Shown in pieces: positions 53,225 through 61,376 of a DNA stretch of 64,000 bases; the stretch's first letter is position 1, and every line of letters starts with the position of its first letter. The DNA comes from Nocardia sp. NBC_01730 (lineage in GTDB: Bacteria; Actinomycetota; Actinomycetes; Mycobacteriales; Mycobacteriaceae). The position numbers and the translations under genes are program-made. The notes under the pieces were generated by a model, which was given only the letters and a program-made list of their open reading frames with translations, was not told the origin of the DNA and ran no database searches. Location: assembly GCF_035920445.1 (NCBI RefSeq), contig NZ_CP109162.1, forward strand, positions 5,084,001 to 5,148,000. The letters run 5' to 3'.

Positions 53225-53533
53225 GTGAGCGGCAAAACCACGCACGAGCCCGAACCTGCTCCCCTGACCGCGGCGCAGGCCGGCATCGCGGCGATCGACC
53301 ACCTCATCGAGCTGACCTCGAAGGAAGCTCAGGGGGCTACCTCCGTGGAGCCGACGGACCAGGGGTGGGCGGTGGAAGTCGAAGTACTCGAGGACCGCCG
53401 CATCCCCTCGTCGGCGGACATGATGGCGCTCTACGAGGTGGAGATCGACCTGGACGGGAACCTGTTGGCCTACCGCAGAACCAAGCGCTACAACCGCGGC
53501 AGCAGTGACATCGGCGGAAGGAATCAGACATGA
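53225..53533 (+). CDS. gvpO: Gas vesicle protein GvpO
   Basis: A 102-residue protein from GTG 53225 with GGAAGGAG upstream. The GvpO core is present: AAQAGIAAIDHLIELTSKEA, then WAVEVEVLEDRRIP, and MALYEVEIDLDGNLLAYRR. GvpO affects gas vesicle formation and has been linked to regulation of GvpA level in haloarchaea; its action in actinobacteria is less clear. ATGA overlap with gvpJ. Confidence 0.9.
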   Translation: MSGKTTHEPEPAPLTAAQAGIAAIDHLIELTSKEAQGATSVEPTDQGWAVEVEVLEDRRIPSSADMMALYEVEIDLDGNLLAYRRTKRYNRGSSDIGGRNQT

Positions 53534-53922
53534 CCGTGGTCGGGGGCGGATCGTCGGTGCCGCAGCCCTACGGGGGCGGGCACCAGTCGACGAACCTGGG
53601 CGACATCCTCGAACGGGTTCTCGACAAGGGCTTGGTGATCGCCGGCGACATCCAGGTGAACCTGCTCGACATCGAACTGCTCACCATCAAACTGCGGTTG
53701 GTGATCGCCTCGCTGGAGACGGCGAAGGCGGTGGGCATCGACTGGTGGGAAACCGATCCCTGGCTCAACAGCAAGGCCCGCACGCTCGAGCGGCAGGGTC
53801 GGGACCTCGAAGTCGAGAACCGCGAACTCCGCGACCGGATCGCCGAACTCGAAGCCGGACGCGCCCGCCACACACCCATCGAACGCGCCCGCCAACCGGT
53901 GGAAGAGGAGGACCGTGACTGA
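53530..53922 (+). CDS. gvpJ: Gas vesicle protein GvpJ (GvpA-like)
   Basis: A 130-residue GvpA-family protein. The core at residues 22-72 reads LGDILERVLDKGLVIAGDIQ, then LLDIELLTIKLRLVIASLET. The conserved IDWWETDPWL that distinguishes GvpJ from GvpA follows. The C-terminus is a coiled-coil-like segment (ARTLERQGRDLEVENREL). It is thought to cap or initiate the vesicle. The stop is overlapped by the gvpL start. Confidence 0.9.
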   Translation: MTVVGGGSSVPQPYGGGHQSTNLGDILERVLDKGLVIAGDIQVNLLDIELLTIKLRLVIASLETAKAVGIDWWETDPWLNSKARTLERQGRDLEVENRELRDRIAELEAGRARHTPIERARQPVEEEDRD

Positions 53923-54703
53923 TGGTGTCGGGATCTGGCTGTACGCGGTGACGGTCGACGGCGGCGCCGCGGACGAGCTGGGCAACGTGACCGGGGTGGC
54001 GGGTGAGGCGGTGCGCGTTGTGGTCTCGAACAGCCTGGCGGCGGTCGTCGGCACGGTCCCGCTCGAGGTTTTCGGGAAGGAACCACTGCGACGCAATCTG
54101 GAAGATCTGACCTGGCTGGAGGCGACTGCCCGGGCGCATGACACCGTCGTCTCCGCTGTCGCGCGACGGGGCCCGGCTGTCCCGCTGCGCCTGGCCACCG
54201 TCTATCTCGACGACGACAGAGTCCGGGGTCTGCTCGACGAGCGGCGGGCGGACTTCGAGTCGGCGCTCACCCTGGTGACCGACCGCACGGAGTGGGGCGT
54301 CAAAGCCTACGGCGACCGCGCCGCCCTCACCGCCGTGGTGGCCGAGGCCAAGTCGACGAGCAGTAACAGGGGCGCAGGAACGGCGTATCTGCTCCGTCGC
54401 AAAGCCCAGCTGTCCGCGCAGGAGACCGTCGAACGCGACGCCGCGACGCGCGCCGACGAGATCCATGAGCACCTGGTACGGCATGCCGCCGCCGGCCGGC
54501 GTCAGGCCGCGACGGATCCCGCGTTGAGCGGCAGGCAGGACTGGATGGTGCTCAACGGCACATACCTCGTGGACGACGAGCGCACCGACGAGTTCGTCTC
54601 GACAGTCGGGGAACTCGGGAAGGAATACCCCGGTATCCGGCTCGAGCTCACCGGTCCGTGGCCGCCGTATTCGTTCGCGGGCGTGGAACAGGAGCCCCTA
54701 TGA
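53915..54703 (+). CDS. gvpL: Gas vesicle protein GvpL (GvpF/GvpL family)
   Basis: A 262-residue second member of the GvpF/L family, from GTG 53915 (GGAAGAGGAGG upstream). It starts GVGIWLYAVTVDGG, has the diagnostic RGPAVPLRLATVYLDDDRV (the avPLRxxTvy segment), a helical middle, and ends GIRLELTGPWPPYSF. It is clearly paralogous to gvpF but diverged. Overlaps gvpJ by 8 bases and gvpS by 4. Confidence 0.9.
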   Translation: MTDGVGIWLYAVTVDGGAADELGNVTGVAGEAVRVVVSNSLAAVVGTVPLEVFGKEPLRRNLEDLTWLEATARAHDTVVSAVARRGPAVPLRLATVYLDDDRVRGLLDERRADFESALTLVTDRTEWGVKAYGDRAALTAVVAEAKSTSSNRGAGTAYLLRRKAQLSAQETVERDAATRADEIHEHLVRHAAAGRRQAATDPALSGRQDWMVLNGTYLVDDERTDEFVSTVGELGKEYPGIRLELTGPWPPYSFAGVEQEPL

Positions 54704-54924
54704 GGCAAGCCGACGGGGAGCGCCGGATCGCCCTCATCGACCTACTGGACCGGGTGCTGGCGGGCGGGGTCGTCATCTCGGGCGACATCAGGCTCTCCGT
54801 CGCGGATGTCGACATGGTGCAGATCTCGCTGCGGGCCCTCATCTCCTCCATCACCCCCCTTTCCGCCGAGCCACTCGAGTCCGCCGCACCGCGCGTTGCC
54901 CTGGAGCCGCGCAGAGATGACTGA
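54700..54924 (+). CDS. gvpS: Gas vesicle protein GvpS (small GvpA-like)
   Basis: A 74-residue GvpA-fold protein. ATG 54700 overlaps the gvpL stop; a longer in-frame reading is antisense-free but lacks family similarity. The core RIALIDLLDRVLAGGVVISG then DIRLSVADVDMVQISLRALI corresponds to the rib-forming helices, lacking the C-terminal extensions of GvpA and GvpJ. This third GvpA paralogue is typical of actinomycete clusters. Overlaps gvpK by 8 bases. Confidence 0.88.
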   Translation: MRQADGERRIALIDLLDRVLAGGVVISGDIRLSVADVDMVQISLRALISSITPLSAEPLESAAPRVALEPRRDD

Positions 54925-55210
54925 ATTCGACGGCATCCCCCCACATATCGACTCGAATCCGGAATCCGTCGAGCGCGGGCTCGTGACGCTCGTGCTCACC
55001 CTGGTGGAGTTGCTCCGGCAGCTGATGGAGCGGCAGGCCTTGCGGCGGGTGGATGAGGGCGACCTGAGCGACGCGCAGATCGAGCGGATCGGCACCACCC
55101 TGATGCTGCTCGAGGAGCGAATGGAGGAGTTGCGGAACCACTTCGGGCTGACCCCCGAGGATCTCAATATCGACCTCGGACCGCTGGGTACGCTGCTCCC
55201 CCGGGAGTGA
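54917..55210 (+). CDS. gvpK: Gas vesicle protein GvpK
   Basis: A 97-residue protein, last gene of the operon, starting at ATG 54917 (MTEFDGIPPHIDSNPESVER). It has the GvpK pattern GLVTLVLTLVELLRQLMERQ, then ALRRVDEGDLSDAQIERIG and the ending GLTPEDLNIDLGPLGTLL. GvpK is needed for vesicle formation in other bacteria. The operon stops 16 bases before the convergent PPOX gene; no clear terminator hairpin was found between. Confidence 0.9.
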   Translation: MTEFDGIPPHIDSNPESVERGLVTLVLTLVELLRQLMERQALRRVDEGDLSDAQIERIGTTLMLLEERMEELRNHFGLTPEDLNIDLGPLGTLLPRE

Positions 55211-55226
55211 CGCCCGAACCGAGAAG

Positions 55227-55652
55227 TCAGGCCGTCGCGTCGAAGTGTGCGATCACCTTCGAGGGCCTGAGCCGGACGACGAGTTCGCCTGGCACGCCGT
55301 TTCGTTTGCCGAACTCCTCCGCCCGGTCCGCGCCCATGTAGCGTCCGCCGATCTCGGTGGCGGTGCGCACCAGTTCGTCCGGGTCCTCGGAGAGCGTCAC
55401 GGTCCCTTGCAACTGGATCGATGAGTACGGCGGCTCGTCCAGGTCGACGCACACCGCGATGCGCGCGTCGCGAGCGAACGCCTTGCCCTTGACGGTCGAC
55501 TTGCCGGTATTGAAGACCACCGCGTCACCGTCGAGGATGAACCAGACCGGCGTGACCATCGGCCTACCGTCGGCCGCCACGAACGCCACCTTGCCCGTTC
55601 GAGTGCCATGGGTGAGGAACTCGCGCACTTCGGGATCCGAGAGAGAGACCAT
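55227..55652 (-). CDS. PPOX-class F420-dependent oxidoreductase
   Basis: A 141-residue split-barrel flavin/F420-binding protein: VREFLTHGTRTGKVAFVAAD, GRPMVTPVWFILDGDAVVFN, TGKSTVKGKAFARDARIAVC and a C-terminal LRPSKVIAHFD. The TGKSTVKGKAF stretch is typical of the actinobacterial F420-dependent members of the pyridoxamine-phosphate-oxidase superfamily. They reduce small molecules in the cytoplasm; the substrate is unknown. Converges with the gas vesicle operon. Confidence 0.87.
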   Translation of the reverse strand: MVSLSDPEVREFLTHGTRTGKVAFVAADGRPMVTPVWFILDGDAVVFNTGKSTVKGKAFARDARIAVCVDLDEPPYSSIQLQGTVTLSEDPDELVRTATEIGGRYMGADRAEEFGKRNGVPGELVVRLRPSKVIAHFDATA

Positions 55653-56069
55653 CCGTTCACCCTAGGTCGCCCCCGGCAGTCCGCCTGCACACCAACTGTG
55701 CATGTCGCGGATCACCCAACCGCTGCTGGCAGCCATCGCCTGCCACACCACCACTGGACTTCCCACCCGCCGTTGGCTCCTGCACTAGCCGTACCCCCTA
55801 TGCGAACACCCAATCGCCGAGCCGACCACCCACCAGACAACTCGATCGACGCACACGCTGCCTTCGCCGCCGTTGCATGGGCTTCGTCGGTCACCGCTAC
55901 CGTCAGGCTCACAAAGAACCCGCCCGCAAAACCATCGCCCCGTAGTACGAGGCTCGCGATGGATCCCGACGAGTGGCACATCATCGAGGCTGTTCTCGGT
56001 CGAACGTTGCCTCAGGTCAGGTGCCACTCCGTCCGGATTGTTGCTCGGCGAGTGTGCACGCGGGTTCGG
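55653..56069. other. Intergenic region, no gene recognised
   Basis: About 417 bases between two minus-strand genes. Several short frames exist (for example MSRITQPLLAAIA from about 55700 on the plus strand) but none has a ribosome binding site and a family match. It may hold gene debris; I could not identify it. Confidence 0.45.
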
Positions 56070-57518
56070 TTACCGGGTCGCGCGACGCGCGATCGCGGCC
56101 ATGATGTTTTGACCGCCGATGTTCCGCGGCCGCGGCATCAGTACTGCGGCGAGGACCGCGCCCGCAGCGAACATGCCGATACAGATCCACATGGCCGCGC
56201 GGTAGCCGGCACCGAAGGCTATGGCGTCGGTGAGGGGCGCGCGGGAGATTCCCACCAGGCTGGGGATGGCGGCTATGGCGAGCAACTGGGCTATGCGGGC
56301 GACCGCGTTGTTGACGCCGGAGGCGATCCCGGCTTCTTCGGTTGGCACCGCGGCGAATACGGATTCGGTCAGCGGAGCCACGAACACGGCCATACCCGCA
56401 CCGAATAGCACGACACCGGGCAGCACCGCGGTCGAATAGGAAGCGTGCGTACCGATCTGGGCCAGCAGGACCGATCCCGCGGCGGCCAGCAGCAGCCCGA
56501 TCGTCATCGGCACGCGCGCGCCGTGCCGCTGCGCCCACTGTCCCACCCAGGTCGACGACACCAACATGATCGCGGTGATCGGCATCGTCGCCGCCCCTGC
56601 CGCGAGGGGTGAATACCCCGCGACGACCTGCAACTGGAGCAGCAGCAGGAACAACACGCACCCCAGGGCGGCATACACCGGAAACGTCACCAGATTGACC
56701 GTGGTGAATACGCGCGAACCGAACAGCGCAGGCGGCACCAGCGGATGACGGCTGCGGATCTGCACGAGCACGAACACGGCCAGCAGTGCCACACCGACCA
56801 GCTCCATCCATACCCGCGCCGCGATCAACCCGTAGGTCAGCATCCCCAAACCGGTGACGATTGCCGCGGTTCCGAGCACATCCGGCCGCGGGGGCGCATG
56901 CGGATCCCGGGATTCCGGAACACATCGCACCGAGATCACCGCCACTGCTACCGCCAGCGGAACATTGATCAGGAACACCGAGCGCCACCCCGCCAGCTCC
57001 ACCAGCCACCCGCCGGCGATCGGCCCGATCGCGCCCGCCACTCCCCCCAGACCCGACCACATTCCGATCGCCGCACCCTGATCGCGCGGATCTATCGACG
57101 CCGAGATCAGCGCCAGACTGCCGGGGGTGATCAGCGCACCCGCGACCCCCTGCACCACCCGCGCCGTCACCAGCATCGCAACATCGGACGCGGCACCGCA
57201 CCAGGCCGACGCCAGCGCAAAGCCCACACTGCCCCAGATGAACACTGCGCGACGACCGAACCGGTCGCCCAACGCCCCACCCACCAGGATCAGTGACGCC
57301 AAGGCGAGGGTATAGCCGCTCACCACCCACTGCAGGTCCACCATATCGGCGCCGAGATCCGAACCGATGTGTGGCGCCGCGATATTGACCACCGTGGCAT
57401 CGAACGACACCACCGCCGAACCGAGCACGGTCGCCGCGACGATCCGCCGCCCTGCGCTCGACCGCAACCGGGGCCGCTCGGCAGGCACCGCCCCGGTCGC
57501 CGCAATGACGTCACTCAT
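56070..57518 (-). CDS. MFS exporter of the 14-TM drug:H+ antiporter type (EmrB/QacA)
   Basis: A 482-residue membrane protein. Motifs: FDATVVNIAAPHIGSDLG in TM1 (the antiporter-type D1 motif), GGALGDRFGRRAVF between TM2 and TM3, RVVQGVAGALITPGSLALI in TM4, and GAIGPIAGGWLVELAGWRSV, the GPxxGG motif C of exporters in TM5. Length fits a 14-helix antiporter. It likely extrudes a toxic or natural compound. It is not next to the NRPS gene (about 8 kb away), so a role in exporting that product is only possible. ATG 57518 starts 32 bases downstream of the egtD stop, same strand. Confidence 0.88.
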   Translation of the reverse strand: MSDVIAATGAVPAERPRLRSSAGRRIVAATVLGSAVVSFDATVVNIAAPHIGSDLGADMVDLQWVVSGYTLALASLILVGGALGDRFGRRAVFIWGSVGFALASAWCGAASDVAMLVTARVVQGVAGALITPGSLALISASIDPRDQGAAIGMWSGLGGVAGAIGPIAGGWLVELAGWRSVFLINVPLAVAVAVISVRCVPESRDPHAPPRPDVLGTAAIVTGLGMLTYGLIAARVWMELVGVALLAVFVLVQIRSRHPLVPPALFGSRVFTTVNLVTFPVYAALGCVLFLLLLQLQVVAGYSPLAAGAATMPITAIMLVSSTWVGQWAQRHGARVPMTIGLLLAAAGSVLLAQIGTHASYSTAVLPGVVLFGAGMAVFVAPLTESVFAAVPTEEAGIASGVNNAVARIAQLLAIAAIPSLVGISRAPLTDAIAFGAGYRAAMWICIGMFAAGAVLAAVLMPRPRNIGGQNIMAAIARRATR

Positions 57519-57585
57519 ACCGGTACTCCGCTACGGCTCGTCACCGGCACGAGCAACTGCTCGCCTGTGACTTTTGTTCGCTCGT

Positions 57586-58554
57586 TCATCTTCTTGCGAG
57601 CACCACAGCGAAACGATCGGCGGGATCCGTCCAAGATCGCTGCGCCTGGAAACCGGCCGCCGCGAGTTCGTCGTGGAACGGCGTCAACCGGAACTTCGCC
57701 GAGATCTCGGTGCGCAGCTGCTCACCGGCGGCGAATTCGATCACGAGATCCAGGTCTGCGACGGTGACCGTCATGTCGGCCGTCGCCTCCAGCCGCATCT
57801 CGATCCACTCGTTGTCGGCGTCCCACACCGCAACGTGCGCGAACCGGTCGGGTTCGAAGTCCGCACCGAGACGGTTGTTCACCACCTGCAGGATGTTTCG
57901 GTTGAACTCGGCGGTCACGCCGGCCGCATCGTCGTAGGCGGGCACCATGACGGCCGGATCGGTCACCAGCCCCACGCCCAGCATCAGCTGTTCCCCTGGC
58001 TCGAGGACGTCGTACATGCCCCCGAAGAACTCGGCCCGCTCCGCCGGTCTCAGATTGCCGAGAGTGCCGCCGAGCAGCACGATGATCCGTCCGCCACGAC
58101 GCGGGAGGGAATCCAGTCCGCTCGTGAAATCACCGACGACTCCGTGGATCTCCAACCGCGGGAATTCTTCGTTGATCCATCCCACTGCGGCCCGCAAGGC
58201 GGATTCGGAGACATCCAGTGGGACATATGATCGCAACGATCCGCGCTCGCTCAGCGAACTCAGCAGCAGACGGGTCTTCTCCGACGAACCGGAGCCGAGT
58301 TCGACCAGCTCCACGGCACCGGACGCCGCGATCGCGATTTCGTCCGCGCTGGCGCGCAGCAGCGCACGCTCGGTCCGTGTCGGGTAGTACTCGGGCAGTT
58401 CGGTGATCGCCTCGAACAGTTTGCTGCCCTGCGCATCGTAGAACCACTTGGAGGGCAGCCATTTCCGTCGCCCCGACAACCCGAGCAGGACGTCCGTGCA
58501 CAGCGCGTCTCGCAGGTCCGCTTCGGTCAGGCGAACATCGATCGTTGGTTCCAT
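57586..58554 (-). CDS. egtD: L-histidine N(alpha)-methyltransferase (ergothioneine biosynthesis)
   Basis: A 322-residue protein, the same length as mycobacterial EgtD. It has KWFYDAQGSKLFEAITELPE and YYPTRTERALLR, the entry of this methyltransferase fold; the SAM motif VELVELGSGSSEKTRLLL; the later LLGGTLGNLRPAERAEFF; and the histidine-site region EFNRNILQVVNNRLGADFEP. EgtD trimethylates histidine to hercynine using SAM. The partners egtA, egtB, egtC and egtE are not in this window, unlike the usual egtABCDE order. Two hairpins lie in its leader, and degraded ATP-grasp and MFS genes lie upstream on the same strand. Confidence 0.92.
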   Translation of the reverse strand: MEPTIDVRLTEADLRDALCTDVLLGLSGRRKWLPSKWFYDAQGSKLFEAITELPEYYPTRTERALLRASADEIAIAASGAVELVELGSGSSEKTRLLLSSLSERGSLRSYVPLDVSESALRAAVGWINEEFPRLEIHGVVGDFTSGLDSLPRRGGRIIVLLGGTLGNLRPAERAEFFGGMYDVLEPGEQLMLGVGLVTDPAVMVPAYDDAAGVTAEFNRNILQVVNNRLGADFEPDRFAHVAVWDADNEWIEMRLEATADMTVTVADLDLVIEFAAGEQLRTEISAKFRLTPFHDELAAAGFQAQRSWTDPADRFAVVLARR

Positions 58555-58586
58555 GTGGATCGTGGTTTCCTTTCGTGCAAGTATCC

Positions 58587-58635
58587 GAAGCGAATCCCGC
58601 TGCGAGGTGGGATTCTTCGCAGTGGAATTCGCTTC
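58587..58635. promoter_or_regulatory. Long imperfect hairpin in the egtD leader
   Basis: GAAGCGAAT (58587-58595) pairs with ATTCGCTTC (58627-58635), and inside it CTGCGA pairs with TCGCAG. It lies 33 bases upstream of the egtD start. It could be a terminator of the gene remnants upstream, an attenuator or a processing site. Confidence 0.55.
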
Positions 58636-58654
58636 CCGGCTTCACTGCGCCGGG
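58635..58654. terminator. Second hairpin in the egtD leader
   Basis: CCCGGC (58635-58640) pairs with GCCGGG (58649-58654) around an 8-base loop, directly adjoining the first hairpin. No T-run follows on either strand, so terminator function is uncertain. Confidence 0.4.
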
Positions 58655-58659
58655 GCGAA

Positions 58660-59132
58660 CACATACTTATGACGGGTCGATTCGGCCCAGGCGCCGCGGC
58701 AATACCGATACCGACGGCGATATCGACATTCAGCACCGAACGGATATATGCCCGGAACTCACCGACCCGGCTGGAGACGACCTGCGGGATGATCGCCGTG
58801 GTCGACAACTGCGCGGCGGCCACGGCCGAGACGACGAGGTACATCGGAAATCCGTCGACCACGAGAAATCCGACGGTCACGACGAGCACGCTGCCGCGCA
58901 GCGGACCGCGCCGATCCGATAGTTTGCCGATCAGCACGCCGGCAATAACGGAGGCGGCGACCGCGACGCCGAGTCCCACACCTATGCGCATCGGCGAAAT
59001 TCGCACAATCCTGGTGAAGTAGAGGACCACAGTGGCTGAATAGATTCCGCTGCACACCGCGGCCGCCACTGTGATCAGCGTCGATATGCGCTGCGGGGCG
59101 GGCGACGGCGGGGCGGGAAAAAAACGAGACAC
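58660..59132 (-). pseudogene. Truncated MFS transporter gene (N-terminal half only)
   Basis: From ATG 59132 the frame gives good MFS sequence: ISTLITVAAAVCSGIYSATV in TM1, then a loop GVLIGKLSDRRGPLRGSVLV with the A-motif DRRG, and further helices to NVDIAVGIGIAA. After about residue 145 it turns into unrelated Pro/Arg-rich sequence and runs into the hairpins and the egtD start (ORF end near 58527). A normal MFS protein is about 400 residues, so more than half is missing. It starts 19 bases after the stop of the ATP-grasp remnant. Confidence 0.6.
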
Positions 59133-59150
59133 GAGAGAAGTCCGACCAGA

Positions 59151-59948
59151 TCAGGCGCCGGCCACGCCGGCGGGCGAATCGAGCGCTGCGCAGACCATCC
59201 GGAACCTTTCCACGGTGCGCTGTATAAATTCCAGCACTTGCACACTCGAGCTTCCTCGGAAACGGAATGCCGCACGGATTTCGGCATAGCCGAATTTCTC
59301 GGTGATCACCGACCCGACTTGCGGGATAGAATAGCGGTACGGGGCGTGAGCGTGCCGGACATCCACTGCTGCGGAATCCGGGTTCACGACGTCTCGACTA
59401 CCGCCGCCGAGTCTCGGTTCGACGATTATCGGGAACCTGTGATTCGCGGCGAATTCCGTGACCGATCGTTTATCGGGAGCATCACGAAATTCGGGTGAGG
59501 AAACATTCTGTGCAGCGATTGCGTCGGCCATCGATGATTTATCTCGAAACCACATGAAATACTCTGGTCGAGCACAAGGGATGTCGAACTCGACGCGCAT
59601 CCCGGCGGCCGGCATAAGCTCGTGAACTGGGACAATGCGCTGCGGTGCGCCGAATCGGGCTGCCGGATCGCGCACCGCAGCGTGCACGAGATTCATGTCC
59701 CCGAGGACCGTGACCGCGGACGTCACGCGAGTAGGTATGCCGAGTGCACCGATCGGGCATAGGTAGGTAGTAAGAGTGGTATCGTGGTCGATACACTCGG
59801 CATACGGAACGCCGACGCCGCGTACTCGATCGATCACGGTCACGTGTGGCTGCACAGGCACCTCCGCCTGAAATCGGATCACTGAAGTCGGATCACCGAA
59901 CTCGAATATGACGCCGGAAATTAAGACAGAGTTACGTCCCGCCAACAC
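59151..59948 (-). pseudogene. Probable degraded ATP-grasp ligase gene
   Basis: A 265-residue frame. Residues about 130-195 read WFRDKSSMADAIAAQNVSSP, then a strand-helix and HRFPIIVEPRLGGGSRDVVN, the ATP-binding half of an ATP-grasp enzyme (DKxxM, then P-x-x-V-x-P-x-x-G-G-G-S). The regions that should carry the catalytic Glu/Asn metal ligands are missing: the sequence jumps to VGSVITEK and a helix FIQRTVERF, then ends. Length is about two thirds of a normal family member. It may instead be a shortened functional protein. The surrounding DNA is less GC-rich than the window average. Confidence 0.45.
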
Positions 59949-60318
59949 CCGGCAGCACGGCGGAGAAGAATCTGTTCGATCGACTAGTTACAGTGGCCCA
60001 CGAGCCTCGGTTCGTACCTCATGCAGATAAGTATGCGACTTCCCACACCTGGCAAATGTTCCCCACCATGAGAAATGCGGATAAGTCAGTCGGGTTGTAT
60101 GCTTTGAGATTTCGACTCCGGCAGAGCGGTACTGGCAAACCTCGAGAACCTCACACTCGGAACGTTGCTGCACATTTCCTGCGAGATTGCTGTGCGGCAG
60201 CTGCACGCGCCCGCCGCTCCGCATGATGTGTCCTTGATCACAATCGATGCAGCAATCGGGCCTCCCGTGACGTCATGCGGCACCGGCCGAGCGAGGCGGC
60301 GCAGGTCTCGAATCCGCG
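59949..60318. other. Intergenic region with reduced GC, no gene recognised
   Basis: About 370 bases between the ATP-grasp remnant and the LysR gene. Short frames on both strands lack ribosome binding sites and family similarity. Confidence 0.5.
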
Positions 60319-61236
60319 TCAGCCGTTGCGGCCGAGGAGGGCGGGGCGTAGGTCCGTGACCACGGCGCGGATGGCGTTCACGACGGCGGATACCTCGGGG
60401 CGGCGGAGGGTTTCCTCCCGCGCGACCAGCCAGTATCCGAGGGTGACCGTTACCGAGTCGGCGAGTACACGGACGAGGTCCGGGTGCCTGTCGGCCATGA
60501 AGCAAGGCAGCAGGCCGAGTCCGGCGGACGCGCGGGTCGCCTCCACGTGCACGAAAACATTGGTGGAGGTGACGGATCCGCGCATCGCGGGTACGAAGCT
60601 GGAGGCGAGGTCGAGGTCGTCGACCTGGAGCATGGAATCGATGAAGTACACCAGCGGGTGCTCGGCCAGGTTGTCGATCGTTGCCGGGATGCCGTGTTCG
60701 CGCAGGTATTCGCGCGAGCCGTAGAGGCCGAGGGAGTAGTCGGCCAGTCGCGCGGCGGTGGCGCGATGCACCTGCGGCTCACCGACCACCACCTCGAGGT
60801 CCAGCCCCGACCGCTGTTGCGACGCGCGCCTGGTCGTCGCCACGATCTCGACCGCGATCTTCGGATGCCGCCGCTGCACCTCGGCGGCAGCGGGCGCGGC
60901 GATGTAGGCACTGAAGCCGTCGGTCGCCGAGATCCGGACCACCCCCTCCAGCAGCCGGTTGCCACCCGCGTCGGCGGCAAGGGACTTCACGGCCGACTCC
61001 ACCGCTTCGGCCGCGGCCAGCGCCTCCTTGCCGAGATCGGTCAGTTCCCAGCCACCGGTTACCCGGGTGAGCACCCGGCCACCGAGGGTCTGCTCCAGCG
61101 CCGCTATGCGCCGCGAGATCGTCGTGTGGTTGATGCCGAGTTCTTCTGCGGCGGTGACGAATCGGCCGGAACGCCCGACCGCCAGGAGTACGAGAAGGTC
61201 ATCCGCGCTGGGACGGCCAGCGGAGACCGGACGCAT
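60319..61236 (-). CDS. LysR-family transcriptional regulator
   Basis: A 305-residue protein from ATG 61234-61236. In-frame ATGs at 61275 and 61296 would add 13 or 20 N-terminal residues. The HTH is LLVLLAVGRSGRFVTAAEEL then GINHTTISRRIAALEQTLGG, followed by the LysR effector-binding domain (VVRISATDGFSAYIAAPAAA; GLGLLPCFMADRHPDLVRVL). It is divergent from the MHS transporter and 3-hydroxybutyrate dehydrogenase genes, which it probably controls. A 16-bp palindrome sits 5 bases upstream of its start codon. Confidence 0.88.
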   Translation of the reverse strand: MRPVSAGRPSADDLLVLLAVGRSGRFVTAAEELGINHTTISRRIAALEQTLGGRVLTRVTGGWELTDLGKEALAAAEAVESAVKSLAADAGGNRLLEGVVRISATDGFSAYIAAPAAAEVQRRHPKIAVEIVATTRRASQQRSGLDLEVVVGEPQVHRATAARLADYSLGLYGSREYLREHGIPATIDNLAEHPLVYFIDSMLQVDDLDLASSFVPAMRGSVTSTNVFVHVEATRASAGLGLLPCFMADRHPDLVRVLADSVTVTLGYWLVAREETLRRPEVSAVVNAIRAVVTDLRPALLGRNG

Positions 61237-61240
61237 ACCT

Positions 61241-61256
61241 GCATCTTTGCAGATGC
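61241..61256. promoter_or_regulatory. Palindrome GCATCT-TTGC-AGATGC, likely LysR box
   Basis: A perfect 6-4-6 inverted repeat in the gap between the divergent lysR and transporter genes, next to the lysR start. Its size and position fit a LysR recognition site for autoregulation and activation of the operon. Confidence 0.6.
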
Positions 61257-61376
61257 GCACTGCATTACTGGTCATTGCGGCGTAATTCATCTGCACGAAT
61301 ACTCTGTTCAGCCAGAGATTGTGGGGGCCGTCACATCACGACCCGATGTGTGGCCCCCGGCACGAAGGAGAGTTCG

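Noticed and set aside
55700..56000. A possible PadR or transposase remnant (MSRITQPLLAAIA and nearby frames)
   Set aside because: The similarity is too short and no continuous frame supports it.
56070..57518. The MFS exporter as the dedicated exporter of the NRPS product
   Set aside because: It is about 8 kb away, beyond cobM and the gas vesicle operon and next to unrelated genes; nothing in the sequence links them.
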